DNA from: Balamuthia mandrillaris
Taxonomy: Eukaryota > Discosea > Longamoebia > Balamuthiidae
Direction: 5' to 3'
NCBI GenBank assembly: GCA_031835245.1
Contig: JAVKOQ010000266.1
Span: 1 to 35,000 of the forward strand
DNA: 35,000 nt
A model generated the notes under the pieces. It saw only the letters and a program-made list of their open reading frames with translations. It did not search any database and was not told the DNA's origin. The position numbers and the translations under genes are program-made. Positions 1 through 14,267 of this stretch are shown one piece after another (position 1 is the stretch's first letter; every line of letters starts with the position of its first letter).

Positions 1-3855
<3,855 letters not shown>

Positions 3856-4349
3856 CTAAGTTGCTCCACCTCCCTTTCTTGTTCTCTTTTGGAGATCTCC
3901 CAAATATTTTTTACAAAAAACAGAAAAATAAATACAAAAGAGCCGAAAGGAAGGACCGAATGGAGTACCACCAAGAGCAAAAAGTTGGTAGCGGCCTTCC
4001 TTCTTCCTCTCTCTTTTGTTTCACTTCTTTCTTTTCCGCTGTCCGCAAAAAATCGTTGATCGCCTGCCAAAGGTCTGAATTTGGATTGGTTGGGAAAACT
4101 CCCTTCCAATGGGTTTTCATACTTTCAAAAAAAATTTATTCTCCAAAAATAGAAATTCGCTGAAATTTTGATCATATGACGTCATCATTCTTCTTTAAAA
4201 GAGTAACTATTAGAATGCAATCTAATAGGTTGTATGCCAAGCGGGTGCCTTACCCATTCAATTATTTCATTTTTTTTTTGGGGATTTTGTTTTCTTCTTC
4301 GACAAAGAGAAGGCCACCACCAGCCACCGCCACAGCCACAGTCATCATC
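3856..4349. promoter_or_regulatory. Divergent intergenic promoter region between the deubiquitinase and NDP kinase genes
   Basis: This 494-bp stretch separates two divergently transcribed genes, so it must hold both promoters and 5' leaders. I see A/T runs, a CRE-like TGACGTCA near 4178, and no convincing coding exon. The short open frames here have no family similarity. Confidence 0.4.
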
Positions 4350-4473
4350 ATGTTCACCAACACCCGTCGTCAAGCTTCCTCTCTCCTCGGTTTGTTGTTT
4401 CTTTTTTTTTCCTCTCAAAATATCTGGTTTGATCAAAGAGTGAAACTAATGGTTGATTTTTTTTTCTCTCCCT

Positions 4474-4531
<58 letters not shown>

Positions 4532-5011
4532 CCAAAACACACAGTGAAGGAAAGCAAGGCCTGCTTCACTCCTGCTCGTCTTGGTCGTTCTCTGCCCAAG
4601 GCTTCTTGTAAGTTGTTTCTAAACCCTTTTCTTCTGTCACGCACAATTTGATTAACACATTACAAAAAAAAATATTCATCTCTGCAACAGTGAGCAGCAG
4701 GGCCTTCTCGACTGGCTTCTCCAGCGCCGCTCGCTCCTCCTCCCTCTTGTCCCGCGAGACCCTTCTCGCCGGTGCCGTGGCCACCGCCGCTGTTGGCGCC
4801 TATGGTACCGCTCGCTTGTCCCCTCCCCCCTTTTTTTCTTCTCGCCTTTTGTTTGTTTTGTTCTTCTCATCTTCTGATCCAAATGAACAGCCTACAGCAA
4901 CAACAAGGTGGAGGCTGCCAACGTGCCTCTCACTGGCATTCCAGGCACCAGGCACGAGCGCACTTTCATCGCCGTCAAGCCTGATGGTGTTCAACGTGGA
5001 TTGGTTAGCGC

Positions 5012-5044
<33 letters not shown>

Positions 5045-5595
5045 CCCCTTTTGGTTTTGTTCTGATCCATCTTTTAAAAAGGTTGGTGAGATCATTGCTC
5101 GCTTTGAGAAGAGGGGCTACAAGCTGGTGGCCTTGAAGGTGGTGCACCCCACCAAGGACTTTGCCGCCAAGCACTACTCTGACCTCTCCAACAAGCCCTT
5201 CTTCCCCGGATTGGTCAACTACTTCTCCAGCGGCCCCGTTGTCGCCATGATCTGGGAAGGTTTGTTTCTCGCCTACTCTTTTCTTGTTTTAAAGGAAGTT
5301 GCTGATCGGATACGACCTGTTCTTTCCTTTGCTTCTTCGCCTTCTGTGATGTGATCAACAACAAATAGGCAAGAACGTGATTGCTGGTGGACGCAAGTTG
5401 GTGGGCGCCACTAACCCCGATGAGTCCCTCCCTGGCTCCATCCGTGGAGACCTCTGCGTTGAGGTTGGCAGGAACATCGTGCACGGCTCTGATGCTGTGG
5501 ACAGCGCCAAGCACGAGATCTCCCTCTGGTTCAACGAGAAGGAGGCCGTCAGCTATGACCACGAGAACACCAAGTGGATCTACGAGAAGGTCTAA
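4350..5595 (+). CDS. Nucleoside diphosphate kinase, mitochondrial-type with N-terminal extension
   Basis: Transfers the terminal phosphate from NTPs to NDPs through a phosphohistidine. Six exons: 4350-4389, 4545-4607, 4691-4804, 4891-5003, 5082-5259 and 5369-5595, giving 244 aa. The core begins at [15 protein letters not shown] and continues through [26 protein letters not shown] and RKLVGATNP to the active-site NIVHGSD and the C-terminal IYEKV. All family motifs are intact. The roughly 90 residues before the core are rich in Ser, Ala, Arg and Leu with almost no acidic residues, and include an Ala-rich segment ([11 protein letters not shown]). That fits a mitochondrial presequence plus an inner-membrane anchor, as in known mitochondrial NDP kinases; the location is inferred. 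Introns 1 and 4 hold (CT)n tracts on the sense strand. The gene converges on the aprataxin-like gene, with 78 bp between the stop codons. Confidence 0.93.
4478..4529 (+). repeat. (CT)n microsatellite in NDP kinase intron 1
   Basis: About 25 CT units run to within about 15 nt of the 3' splice site (CACACAG). The tract therefore doubles as, or grew from, the polypyrimidine tract. Confidence 0.9.
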
Positions 5596-5673
5596 ACAAC
5601 GAGTCCTCTGTGATCTTCTTCCTGTTCTTTCTTTTTAACACAGGAAACCCAAAGGCACACACAATAACATGCT

Positions 5674-6458
5674 TTATGTTTTTGGGTAATGAGAACATGT
5701 TTTGATGTGCGCTTTGAGGGCTGGGATTGTCTTTTGAGGAGAGGAACAGCGATGGCAAGCTAATCCACCTTTCAACATTGCTTCGTATCGTTCCTTCTCA
5801 AACTAAAAGGTTTTTGGTGAGACAGACGGAGAGAGAAGGAGCAGAGAAAGAGAAAGAGACCTGAATCCGGCCTTCAGTGACAAGCCGTTGCACAAAGTCC
5901 TCCGCGTCAATGAAAAAGGTGGAAGTGAAGCTGTGCCAATGCTTCTTGTTCTTTAAGCACGGCGAGTCAAAGTCTTGGCTGATGACGTGCATGTGCAGAT
6001 GCCTGTTTATTCATGTTACTGGAATAACGAGAGAGAGAATGGACAGGTAGCTTGGTTTGTACCTCATACTGGGAACGGCATGAAAGCCAAGGCGAAACTC
6101 TGCAGATGGCTCTTTCGCTTGTATTCTTTTTTTTTTTCTTGAAGGTGAATACGTTTTGCCAGAGAAAGAGGAGGAAGAGGAGATGAAGAAGCAAAAGAAG
6201 AACAAGAACGAAGAAGAAGAAAGACAATACTCTTTGACAAGGTCATGCCCTCGTTCAACCAGAGCAGCAAGCATAGGAACGTCATCGACGGAGAGGGAAG
6301 AGAATCCCTCCACGAGTTGTGCTGGCATCACGAGGAAGTGATATTTGGATTTTGGGAACTTGTCTTTTATAACCACCGTCTTGTCGTCATGAGACACCAC
6401 TGCCTCTGAGTGTTGTTCTAAAAGGAGAAAATAGATCCAGTTAAACGTGAGGTCAGAA

Positions 6459-6497
<39 letters not shown>

Positions 6498-8524
6498 ACC
6501 ACCTGGATGCAATATATAGTCTGCCAAAAGACCGCTCCAACCTCCGCCTCCTCCCTTGCTTGGAGCAGCTTTGTGAGTTTGTAATGCAGAATGGGAAGCA
6601 GCTGTTGGTGTTGCTGGTTTTTTTTTCGCCATTAATATGCCGAAAGCGTTTTTGGGTTCTTCTTTTTCAAAGGATTAGATTCTCATAGGTGATGCAAACT
6701 GAACAGAAGCCAGGAGGATAACCTTGTGGAGAAGGAGATACAGAAGATAAAGAGGAAGAAGTCGAAGAGGAAGGAGACGTGCACAACTGGTAGAAACATT
6801 CGAGCACGGAGGTATAGCAATCAGCAAGATATTTACGGCCCTTGTCATAATCACCGTTCAAACAAAACGGTCTTTGGGGATTCATATTTGGCCCTAACAC
6901 ATGAATACACTTTACGCAAAACAACAGCATTACTTATCATCGGAAAAGAACAACAAGAAGAAATAGAGCAAAAACGAGAGTAACACATGAGAGAGAGAGA
7001 GAGAGAGAGAGAGCATACATAATGTACACCCTCCCTTTGTCTTAAAGGTGAGCTCTGAGGTAACTGCACAGGATAAGCAACACCGAGTTTAGGCTTATCG
7101 CCATGCAACCGCTTCGTTTCTGTCAACAAACAAGGACCAGCGGCATCATGAATGGCTTTGTTTACCCCGCTGCCTTTACCTGAAAACCTTTTATCATGTT
7201 TGTTAGTTTTTTGTTTTTGTTATGATGTGGAATGGAGTACCATTTGTTTGTCGGATTGACGATGAAGCGGCAAGCAATACCGGCAGCGCCGGTTTTCATT
7301 CGGGTTATATCCCCGTGTGTGATGGTGAATCTCGAATCTCCACCTATTTCTTTGTAACGCTTGTTTAACAAAAAAACATCTCTGTGTTAGTGTCTCTTGT
7401 CTCAACGCTCAATTTTCTCTCCACCTCTTTCGCTCTTCATCGCTCTCCTCTATCTTCTTCTGCTTCTTGTATTCTTCTCCTCTTTCATCTACTTCGTTTA
7501 GTCTCCTCTTCTTTTCTTCTATCATCAAAAACAAAACCTACCTTCCGAAAGATCTGCAAGCAACTTGAATGAGGAGAGAAATCCACGAGCACCACCCGAA
7601 GACGCTTCTCTTGTTTGTGCTTTTGCAGAAAGTCGGATATCACACGACAGGCCACCTCCGCTGCTTGTTTCATATCGAATTGAAAGGTGTTGGTGCTGAT
7701 CGAAGGAATGGCAATACAAAACGCTCCTCCTTCCTCCTCCTCCTCCTCCTCCTTCTCCTTGTCCTCTCCTCTCTTTGTCAATGGTGCTTTTTGTTCTTCC
7801 TCCTCTTCCTCCTCCTCCTGGTCTTCTTCGTTGTGCTTTTGTTCGTAGGTGACTTTGGCGGAGGAATCCATTTTTCTTTTCTTATGGAGTTCTGTGGTCG
7901 TTGCAGTCGAAGATGAAGATGAAGATGAAGAAGATGAAGATGGTGAAGAAAGGGTTTTACGCTTTTGTCCAGCGAGTTGCTGTTGTTTGCCCTTTGGCTC
8001 TGCTGCTTCTTCCGCTCCTAGAGTAGGAGCGGTGGGCTGAAAATGAACGCGGAAAGGATAAAGGTTGGCCACCAAACAGAAGGTATCGCCTTCCGTCAGC
8101 TCTTCGCTTTGTCCTTGGCGCCGTAGCTTTTGCTGCTGCTGCTTTCTTCCAATCGATTGCCGCTTCTGCACTTGCATAGGATTCTTTCCTTCCTTTGTAA
8201 CATGGCGTGTTGGTTTTTCTTGCTGTGAGCTGAAAGAGAAAGAGAAAGAGAGAAGCGAACCACTGTTAAGAGCAAGGAGGGAGCAGAACGATCGGACCAG
8301 CAAAGAGTCGCCTGCCGGCGAGAAACCTGCTTATCCGCGATCCCCAAAAGATGACCTCTCCCCAGCAATAAGCCTTCGCTTCCGTTCAACGGCAACGCGA
8401 TCTGGCCAGAGGAGACGTCGCTCGCTTCGTTGGCAGAAGAAGAAGCGCTTCTCGCAGGCTGAAGCACCACCGCAAAAGGAGAACAGGACGGCTCTTCTTT
8501 CTCTTCTGCCTTCTTCTTTAGCAT
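5674..8524 (-). CDS. Aprataxin-like DNA-repair protein: FHA, macro, HIT and C2HC zinc finger
   Basis: Aprataxins remove AMP from abortive DNA ligation ends. Ten exons: 8524-8261, 8222-7542, 7359-7241, 7187-7019, 6909-6723, 6658-6503, 6417-6231, 6137-6063, 6002-5861 and 5802-5674; the sum is 2,109 nt (702 aa). In order: an APTX/PNKP-type FHA domain (LLLGRG, QVSRRQ, ending LYPFRVHF); a Ser/Glu-rich linker; a segment reading [17 protein letters not shown]...RVVLVDF; a macro domain ([36 protein letters not shown]); the HIT domain ([44 protein letters not shown] with the H-x-H-x-H triad); and a C-terminal finger CHRC-x12-HIKTC. The macro-HIT-finger half follows the plant bHLH140-like aprataxin order as I recall it. 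There a kinase-like domain sits at the N terminus; here an animal-type FHA domain does. Intron 1 would be only 38 nt. Confidence 0.88.
6461..6492 (-). repeat. (CT)n tract (GA on plus) in aprataxin-like intron
   Basis: A simple dinucleotide tract lies just after the 5' splice site of the intron that precedes the HIT domain. A second one, at 6988-7013, follows the donor of the macro-domain intron. Both are pyrimidine on the sense strand. Confidence 0.85.
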
Positions 8525-8682
8525 TCTTTTTTTGTAACAACATTGGTTTTAAAATTTCCTCCTTCGAAACGCAGCAAGCAGAATGATGTCAGCATATACA
8601 AGGGGAATATCCACACAAATTTATGACGTCAGCTACACTCACGGCACTTTGGAAGCGGGCTAGTTCTGTCCGTTTGCGGTCG

Positions 8683-8930
8683 TCACATCAGCCCGCAAAG
8701 AACGGGAGCACCGCAAGTGGAGGAGGAGCGGCCGCCGCCCTCTTCATCATCGCTTTCGTAGCGAGAAGGGGGTTTGTCCCACTTGTTGGAAGGGTTGGGG
8801 CACTCTGTGGTGCCTATCACTTGGAAGGTTGCGTTTGGGAGAAGCAGCCTGGCCGCCTGATAGTTCTCTTTGGTGATGAGCTCTCCTTTGTGCACTTTGT
8901 TGCATGCTTTGAGGGTGAGGCATGATAACG

Positions 8931-8988
<58 letters not shown>

Positions 8989-10020
8989 AGGACGAAGGCG
9001 TTGAGCAACATACCTATCTTGACTCGTTTGTCTAATAGCCCAAAGAACTGGCAAACGACCTTCTTGAACTGTGTATGGTTGGCGTTGCGGGCTATCTCCA
9101 CCTACAAAACGTTAGGACAGTGAGAGAAGAGGAAGAAGCAGAAGGAGAGTTCATCATAGTTAACACTACGGGCATGAAAGAGGGAGCGCCAGGAGGTGTG
9201 AAGAGGAAAAGAAGAGGGAGGAAGGAAGGGAGGAAGGAAGGAAGGAAGGAAGGAAGGAAGGAAGGAAGGAAGGAAGGAAGAGAAAGAAGAAGAACAATAC
9301 AACAAGTAAGAACATACCTCAAATAGTTGCCTACCATAGCGTAGCCCTATGCACACCACTGTGGAAGTATCAGAAGCGGTTTCATCTTTGCCCTCTTTGT
9401 CCAGACGGATGATCTTAACCGGCCGTCTGCAAAGTGGGCACTCTCTTCTTTGCTTCAAATGCCTAGTTATGCACTCCACTTTGTTGGACCACAGAAGAAA
9501 ACACGTTGATTTATTTCCCTTCACAAGCAAACAAACTCACATACCACAAAAGCTGTGTTGACAGTCTGTGATGTAGCTAGCATTGCTGTTTGCCCTCACA
9601 TTACACAGACAAATGGGGCAAGCAAATCCCTTTCCTGCATGTCGCTTTTCCATGCATTCAAAAATAAAAACGAGTTTATCCTGATTGAGGGGCAGACTTG
9701 AGAAAAGACACGAGATAACCGAAAGTGATAGACGAGAGAGAGAGGGAAACCCCGAAAAAAATAACAGGAAAAAAAAGATGGAGGGGGTGGGTGATGAAGA
9801 GCACGTACCCTCAAAACAGACTATGACTGGCTGAGAAGCAACGGAGAAAAACAATCCCAATCACTCTCTCCACCACCACTACGATGCTCACCACCACTAC
9901 TACAATCAGAACCAGCTGGAGGCCAACAACCTTCTCACTTCTACCTTTCTACCTTTTAGCTTCTCCTGCCCTCAATCCTTTCTTCATCAGATCTGTCAGG
10001 TCAACATACTTCTTTGCCAT
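8683..10020 (-). CDS. RING-HC finger protein (probable E3 ubiquitin ligase)
   Basis: The C3HC4 RING is clear across two exons: FACPICLCN, ITDCQHSFC joined to VECITRHLKQRRECPLCRRP. RING domains bind E2 enzymes and pass ubiquitin to substrates. The firm exons are about 9696 (or 9680) to 9545, 9478-9318, 9101-9014 and 8906-8683. They give a C-terminal part (VEIARNANHTQFKKVVCQFF, then ACNKVHKGELITKENYQAARLL, ending in an acidic/Ser tail) that I do not recognise. Two introns hold repeats: a (TTCC)n and a long (CT)n on the sense strand. The 5' end is uncertain. An open segment starting MAKKYVDLTDLMKKGLRAGEAK at 10020 could be exon 1, joined through one or two small exons, but the splicing there is not settled. 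If it is wrong, the start may be the Met at about 9655, just before the RING. Confidence 0.65.
8933..8982 (-). repeat. (CT)n tract (GA on plus) in RING-gene last intron
   Basis: About 25 dinucleotide units sit in the intron between exons 9101-9014 and 8906-8683. They are pyrimidine on the gene's sense strand. Confidence 0.9.
9216..9279. repeat. (GGAA)n / (TTCC)n tetranucleotide repeat
   Basis: About 14 tandem GGAA/GAAG units lie inside a RING-gene intron. They read TTCC on the sense strand, so they also add to the pyrimidine bias. Open frames through it are artefacts. Confidence 0.9.
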
Positions 10021-11535
10021 CTCAACCACGTTGTGGAAGGCCGCCTCGAGCAGTAGCAGGGACCATTTCAGAGGACAGGCCGTGGTGTTTACCACAAATT
10101 GAAACACAACCTTTTTCTTCAGAACATAAGCTTTTGATTCTTTCTTTCTTTCTTTCTTGTCAATTTGTTATTTTCTTTCCTTTTCTTCTCTTCATTGTTC
10201 TTTTGTTGTTTTCTTCATTGTTCTCTCATTGTTCTCTTCATCATTCTTTTCTCTTCTATTCATCATTTTCTTCTCTTTTCTTCATCATTCTCTTCTCTTC
10301 TCTTTATACAAAGCAAAACAGTTACCTTTTGCACCAAGTGTAATACTCCCCTTTATGCCCATGAACAAAGTTTACACTTTTGCATATAAGGAATGGAAAT
10401 GGTTTCAATGAAATAACCAATAACTAGGACAAAAATTAACATAATGTATTCAAGAAAGTAAATAAAAAAAAGAAAAAAGAAAAAAGTCATAAAAAATTCA
10501 ATAATAATATCTAAGAAAGTATTGTATAACAAAGAAAGGCTTTTAATAAAAGGATAGTTTACAAAGTATAATACATAAAGAGAAAAAGGGATAGGAATCT
10601 AAAAAAAAGAATAACAATAAACAGGTATATAAAGACTGATTATTTTTTTGTTATTTTTCTTTTTTCTCCTGTTTAATGTTTTTTTTTTTCATTTTTGGAT
10701 GTATTAAATAACAGATCATAATACTAATTTACTTGGTTTATCAATAGTTAAATAAGTGAAACATTTCACAAAAAGTGATTTCCTCAATAATAATAAATAT
10801 GAAAACTGTAATTCAAAAAGTATTAACCCAAAATTTATATTATTAAAATTTCAATATTAACTTTTCTTATTGTTGATATTTATAATAAAATTTTAAAAAT
10901 AAAATTCAATCTACCTAATTAAATTTTGAATATAATAAAGATGTTACTTCTTTTTTTCTAGTTAACAAGTTCCTTATAACAAAGTGGAATAACAAAAAAA
11001 ATATCCAAGCCAAAAAGTAAATTAAGTTAAAGATTCAAAAAAACTTTGGATAGTTATATTAATTTGATTTTATAAAGCTTTGAAAGAAAGTTACTCCATA
11101 AATCATAATAACTTTTTATTACAATTATTTTAAAATAAAAATTATCATAAAATGATTAAAAAGTTGAAACAACAATCCAACTTGTTAGAATGGATGAATG
11201 ATATAAATAGATAGAGCCAAAATGTATTATTCAAAGAGAAAACAAAGAAACAAAGGGCGGCAAGAGGGAAAGGTGTAGTATAAATGAAACAAAACTAACT
11301 AAAATAAAAAAAGAGAAAAGAGAGCAACAGAAAAAGTATTATACAGTGTGATCTTGGTCTGATCGATAGGATGACATCAACTAGCCAATCAACAGGATAT
11401 CTAAGTATTGTGTTACCCAAGGAGGAGGGAAAAAGGAGAGAATAACAGAAATAGAGAAAGAAACTGTACACATGAAGCAAGTCTTTCTAATAAGAGCAGC
11501 CAAGAACCATCCCAATCTTATCTCTTCTTTGTGAG
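10021..11535. other. AT-rich, gene-poor island
   Basis: From about 10,130 the composition changes sharply. There is first a TTCTTT/TTCATC pyrimidine-rich stretch (10,140-10,310), then about 900 bp of A/T-rich DNA with many homopolymer runs (10,400-11,220), then a purine-rich stretch. There is no open frame with family similarity on either strand. It could be old mobile-element debris, an intergenic island, or the 5' flank of the RING gene; the sequence does not decide. Confidence 0.6.
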
Positions 11536-11872
11536 TGTTGTAAGAGAGAGAGGGATTGACACGACCCAAGGCTGAGTTGTGACAAAAGAAAGAGAGAAAA
11601 AGAAAAGAGGAAATAAAGAAAAAAAGACAAAATGAATAAGAAAAAGAATCAATAAAAAGAAGCCACACATCAGAAAGAAGAAAGGAAAGTTCTTATGTTC
11701 CATGAGAAAGAAATCTATGGGAAACCATGAGAAGCTGACATGGGCTAGGTGCTGACATAAGTTGAGAAAGAATGAAGAAAGAAGTAATGTGTTGGTTGCC
11801 AATAGATATTAACAGGAAGAAAAGAAAGGAAAAGGAGCAATAGAGCTAATATGTTGAGAGTAATTCTCAACA
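11536..11872 (-). mobile_element. LTR-like sequence, possible solo LTR (copia-type ends)
   Basis: Read on the minus strand, it starts TGTTGAGA, has a near-terminal inverted copy TCTCAACA, and ends TTACAACA, so the outer ends are TGTTG...CAACA. Its first 30 bases and its TTGGGTC-containing 3' part resemble the element at 11893-12245 on the other strand. TG...CA ends and this size (about 337 bp) fit a solo LTR of a Ty1/copia-like retrotransposon. No internal coding region is seen and no clear target duplication was found. Treat it as a fossil fragment. Confidence 0.42.
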
Positions 11873-11892
11873 AACTTATTTTAATTAAAGTG

Positions 11893-12245
11893 TGTTGGAA
11901 AACTCCAACATAATAGCCCTTCTTCTCTTCCTGTCGACCTCTCCCTCATGCCTGTCGACCTGAGGAAACCTCTCCGTGTCCAACTTCTCCTTTCTTGAAC
12001 TTCTCCTTTCTTGTTGTTTTCTCTTTCTGCCCTTTTATGCTGATATTCTCTGTTCTTCTTTTTTGGATAATTGTTCTAGCTTAAATACTGCCTCTCCTTA
12101 CTTCTTCTTCTTTTTCCTCTCAGGACAACTTACAACAAAACACAAGATACTTTACTATCACTTGTACTCTTCACTTTTAGTAAATTAAGTTTGGGTCTCG
12201 TATTTACTTTCTCTCCACCATCATTCCCGTTCTTATTTTACAACA
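11893..12245 (+). mobile_element. LTR-like sequence, probable solo LTR (copia-type ends, 4-bp flanking repeat)
   Basis: It starts TGTTGGA, with the inverted copy TCCAACA four bases later, and ends TTTTACAACA, so it is bounded by TGTTG...CAACA. The flanks are AGTG on both sides (11889-11892 and 12246-12249), the target duplication expected of integration. Inside there is a TAAATA-like promoter area and pyrimidine-rich stretches. At about 353 bp with no gag or pol coding beside it, it looks like a solo LTR. The visible flanking repeat suggests it is not very ancient. Confidence 0.5.
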
Positions 12246-12338
12246 AGTGAAGTATATAAACAATGTTAAAGTATTTTATATTGTATTGTAAGTTGTATTG
12301 AGAAACAGAAATAAAAGGTATAATTAATATATGTATTA

Positions 12339-14227
12339 TTAATGTAATGATTTCAAGGTTTTTTTATCTGTTTGCATATTTTTTTGTAACATGTCAATAA
12401 TGTCTTGGTCTTCAGGATGTGTTGCATTTTGGATTGCCTCTTCAGCTACCTTGATAGCTTGCTCTGTTAGGTTGGCAATGCCAGATAGGAAAACACTATA
12501 ATTAAGAGCCAAGTTAAGTCGTTCAGTACTATTGGGAGACAGCTTTGCAAAGGCGAGTTTGTTAGCCTCAATATATGCTGTAGCAGCTTTGTAAGTTGCT
12601 GTTTTCCTCTTTTCACCAGTGGAACACTCTGCTTTGTAGCGATAACAATCTCCTTTTCTTGAGTTTTAATGGTATCAGTAAAGGGACAGTGAAGAAAAAA
12701 ACACAAGAATGAACACACTTACAATCTATATAATGTGACTATGGTTGAGTTGTCAGAGTGCTTTGGAAGCAATTGCTGATCAAGGAGATGGATTACCTCT
12801 CTAGTAGCGAGTTCAGATTGTCTTTCCAAAAATGTTGATGCTTTTTTTATAGTTGCCAGGCTCCATTCTGTAGAATGATAAAGATAAATGACAAAGTAAG
12901 AAAGAGAGAAAGAGAAAGAGAGAGAGTGAGAAAAGAAAAGGAGGACAAGGAGGAGAGAAAGAGAGAAGAGAAAGAAGGAAAGTACGCTCAGTCCCTGCCA
13001 TAGAAGATACTGCACTTTGACAATCACGAATGGTTCTCAGAGGTTCTATATATCTATCCTTAAATGTGTTAACATCAAACTTGGGGTCCAATAAAGTTCT
13101 ATCATGTTGTAGCATTGCAGAGGCTATGTAGAAAGAGAGAAAAAAAGAGAAAAAGGTAAGCATCCAGTTTAAGAAAGAGACAAATGTGAGAACTTGTACC
13201 CAGGATATTGTCAACAGTCTTTGCAACCAAAGTAGATATTATTTCTCTGTTATTAATGATAATTAATTGGTGTTGTTATATTAGAATTTCAGTGAAGCTT
13301 ACCTGCATTCCTCATTTCGACTAAGGTGTGGCAAGTACTCTTCCAATAAGGCTTTAAGGTCAACCAATGTAGCTGCGTTTGGTGCTTTATTCCAAGGCCT
13401 TAAAAACTTTTTCTCAAGCACGGCAAGGAGTTCACGCAGCTTTTCCATCCATTGCACCCCTTTACGTGGTTTTCTGCTTTCAATGATTGCCTCCATTTTG
13501 AGCACATATTTTTGACAGTAGGCAGCCATAGCATACTCAATAAGGTGTAGAGGCTTGCGTTTGTTTAAATCATCACTCGAAGGTATTCCCTTGAAAGCGT
13601 CCTTGTGAGCTGGCGAAGAGGAAGATGATGAGGAGGAGGTGGCGGAGGAACAGGGCGGATTGGAAAGACTCGAAGCTTCTGAAGAGGATGAAGGAACAGT
13701 AGAAGAGGAGGACAGCGAACTTGAAGAGGAGGCAGCACTAGCGTAAGATGGAGGGACGAGAATGAAGAGAGGCGCGAGATAAGCAGGCATGTCCTTGGTA
13801 CTCTGGGATAGAAGCTGGTGGAGGTCGAAGTCATTCTGTGATATGCGTGGTTTCTTGTCAGGAGACTCTGGGACCTCCGTCTTTCCCTTTTCCTTCTCCG
13901 TAGGCTGCTCTTCCATTTTGCGTTTATGGCCAGCGGTGGTCTCATTAACACTGCTTGAGGAAAAAGATTCCTTGGAAACAAGCAAGTAATGAACAATTTA
14001 GCGTAACAAGAAAAGAGAGGGAAGCAGGTCTACCAGAGCGAGGTACCTTTTCTGGAGTGGTAACCAATAAGATCAATTTTTTCACCACTTCTTCAGCCGT
14101 GTCTCGTTCAGTCCTTCCAATGCCTTCGCCCTTTGCTGTAATAGTAGGGTGGCATTTCAAGGAACTGTTTGTTTATTTATGAAAAACAGAGAATCCTCTG
14201 TCAAAGATAGGTTGCAGGAAGAGAGGA

Positions 14228-14267
<40 letters not shown>

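Noticed and set aside
10014-10411. Phe/Ser/Leu-rich open frames on the plus strand
   Set aside because: Low-complexity TTC/TTT-rich DNA with no family similarity or convincing splice structure.
11295-11802. Phe-rich open frames on the minus strand in the AT-rich island
   Set aside because: Composition artefacts in purine-rich DNA that overlaps an LTR-like sequence.
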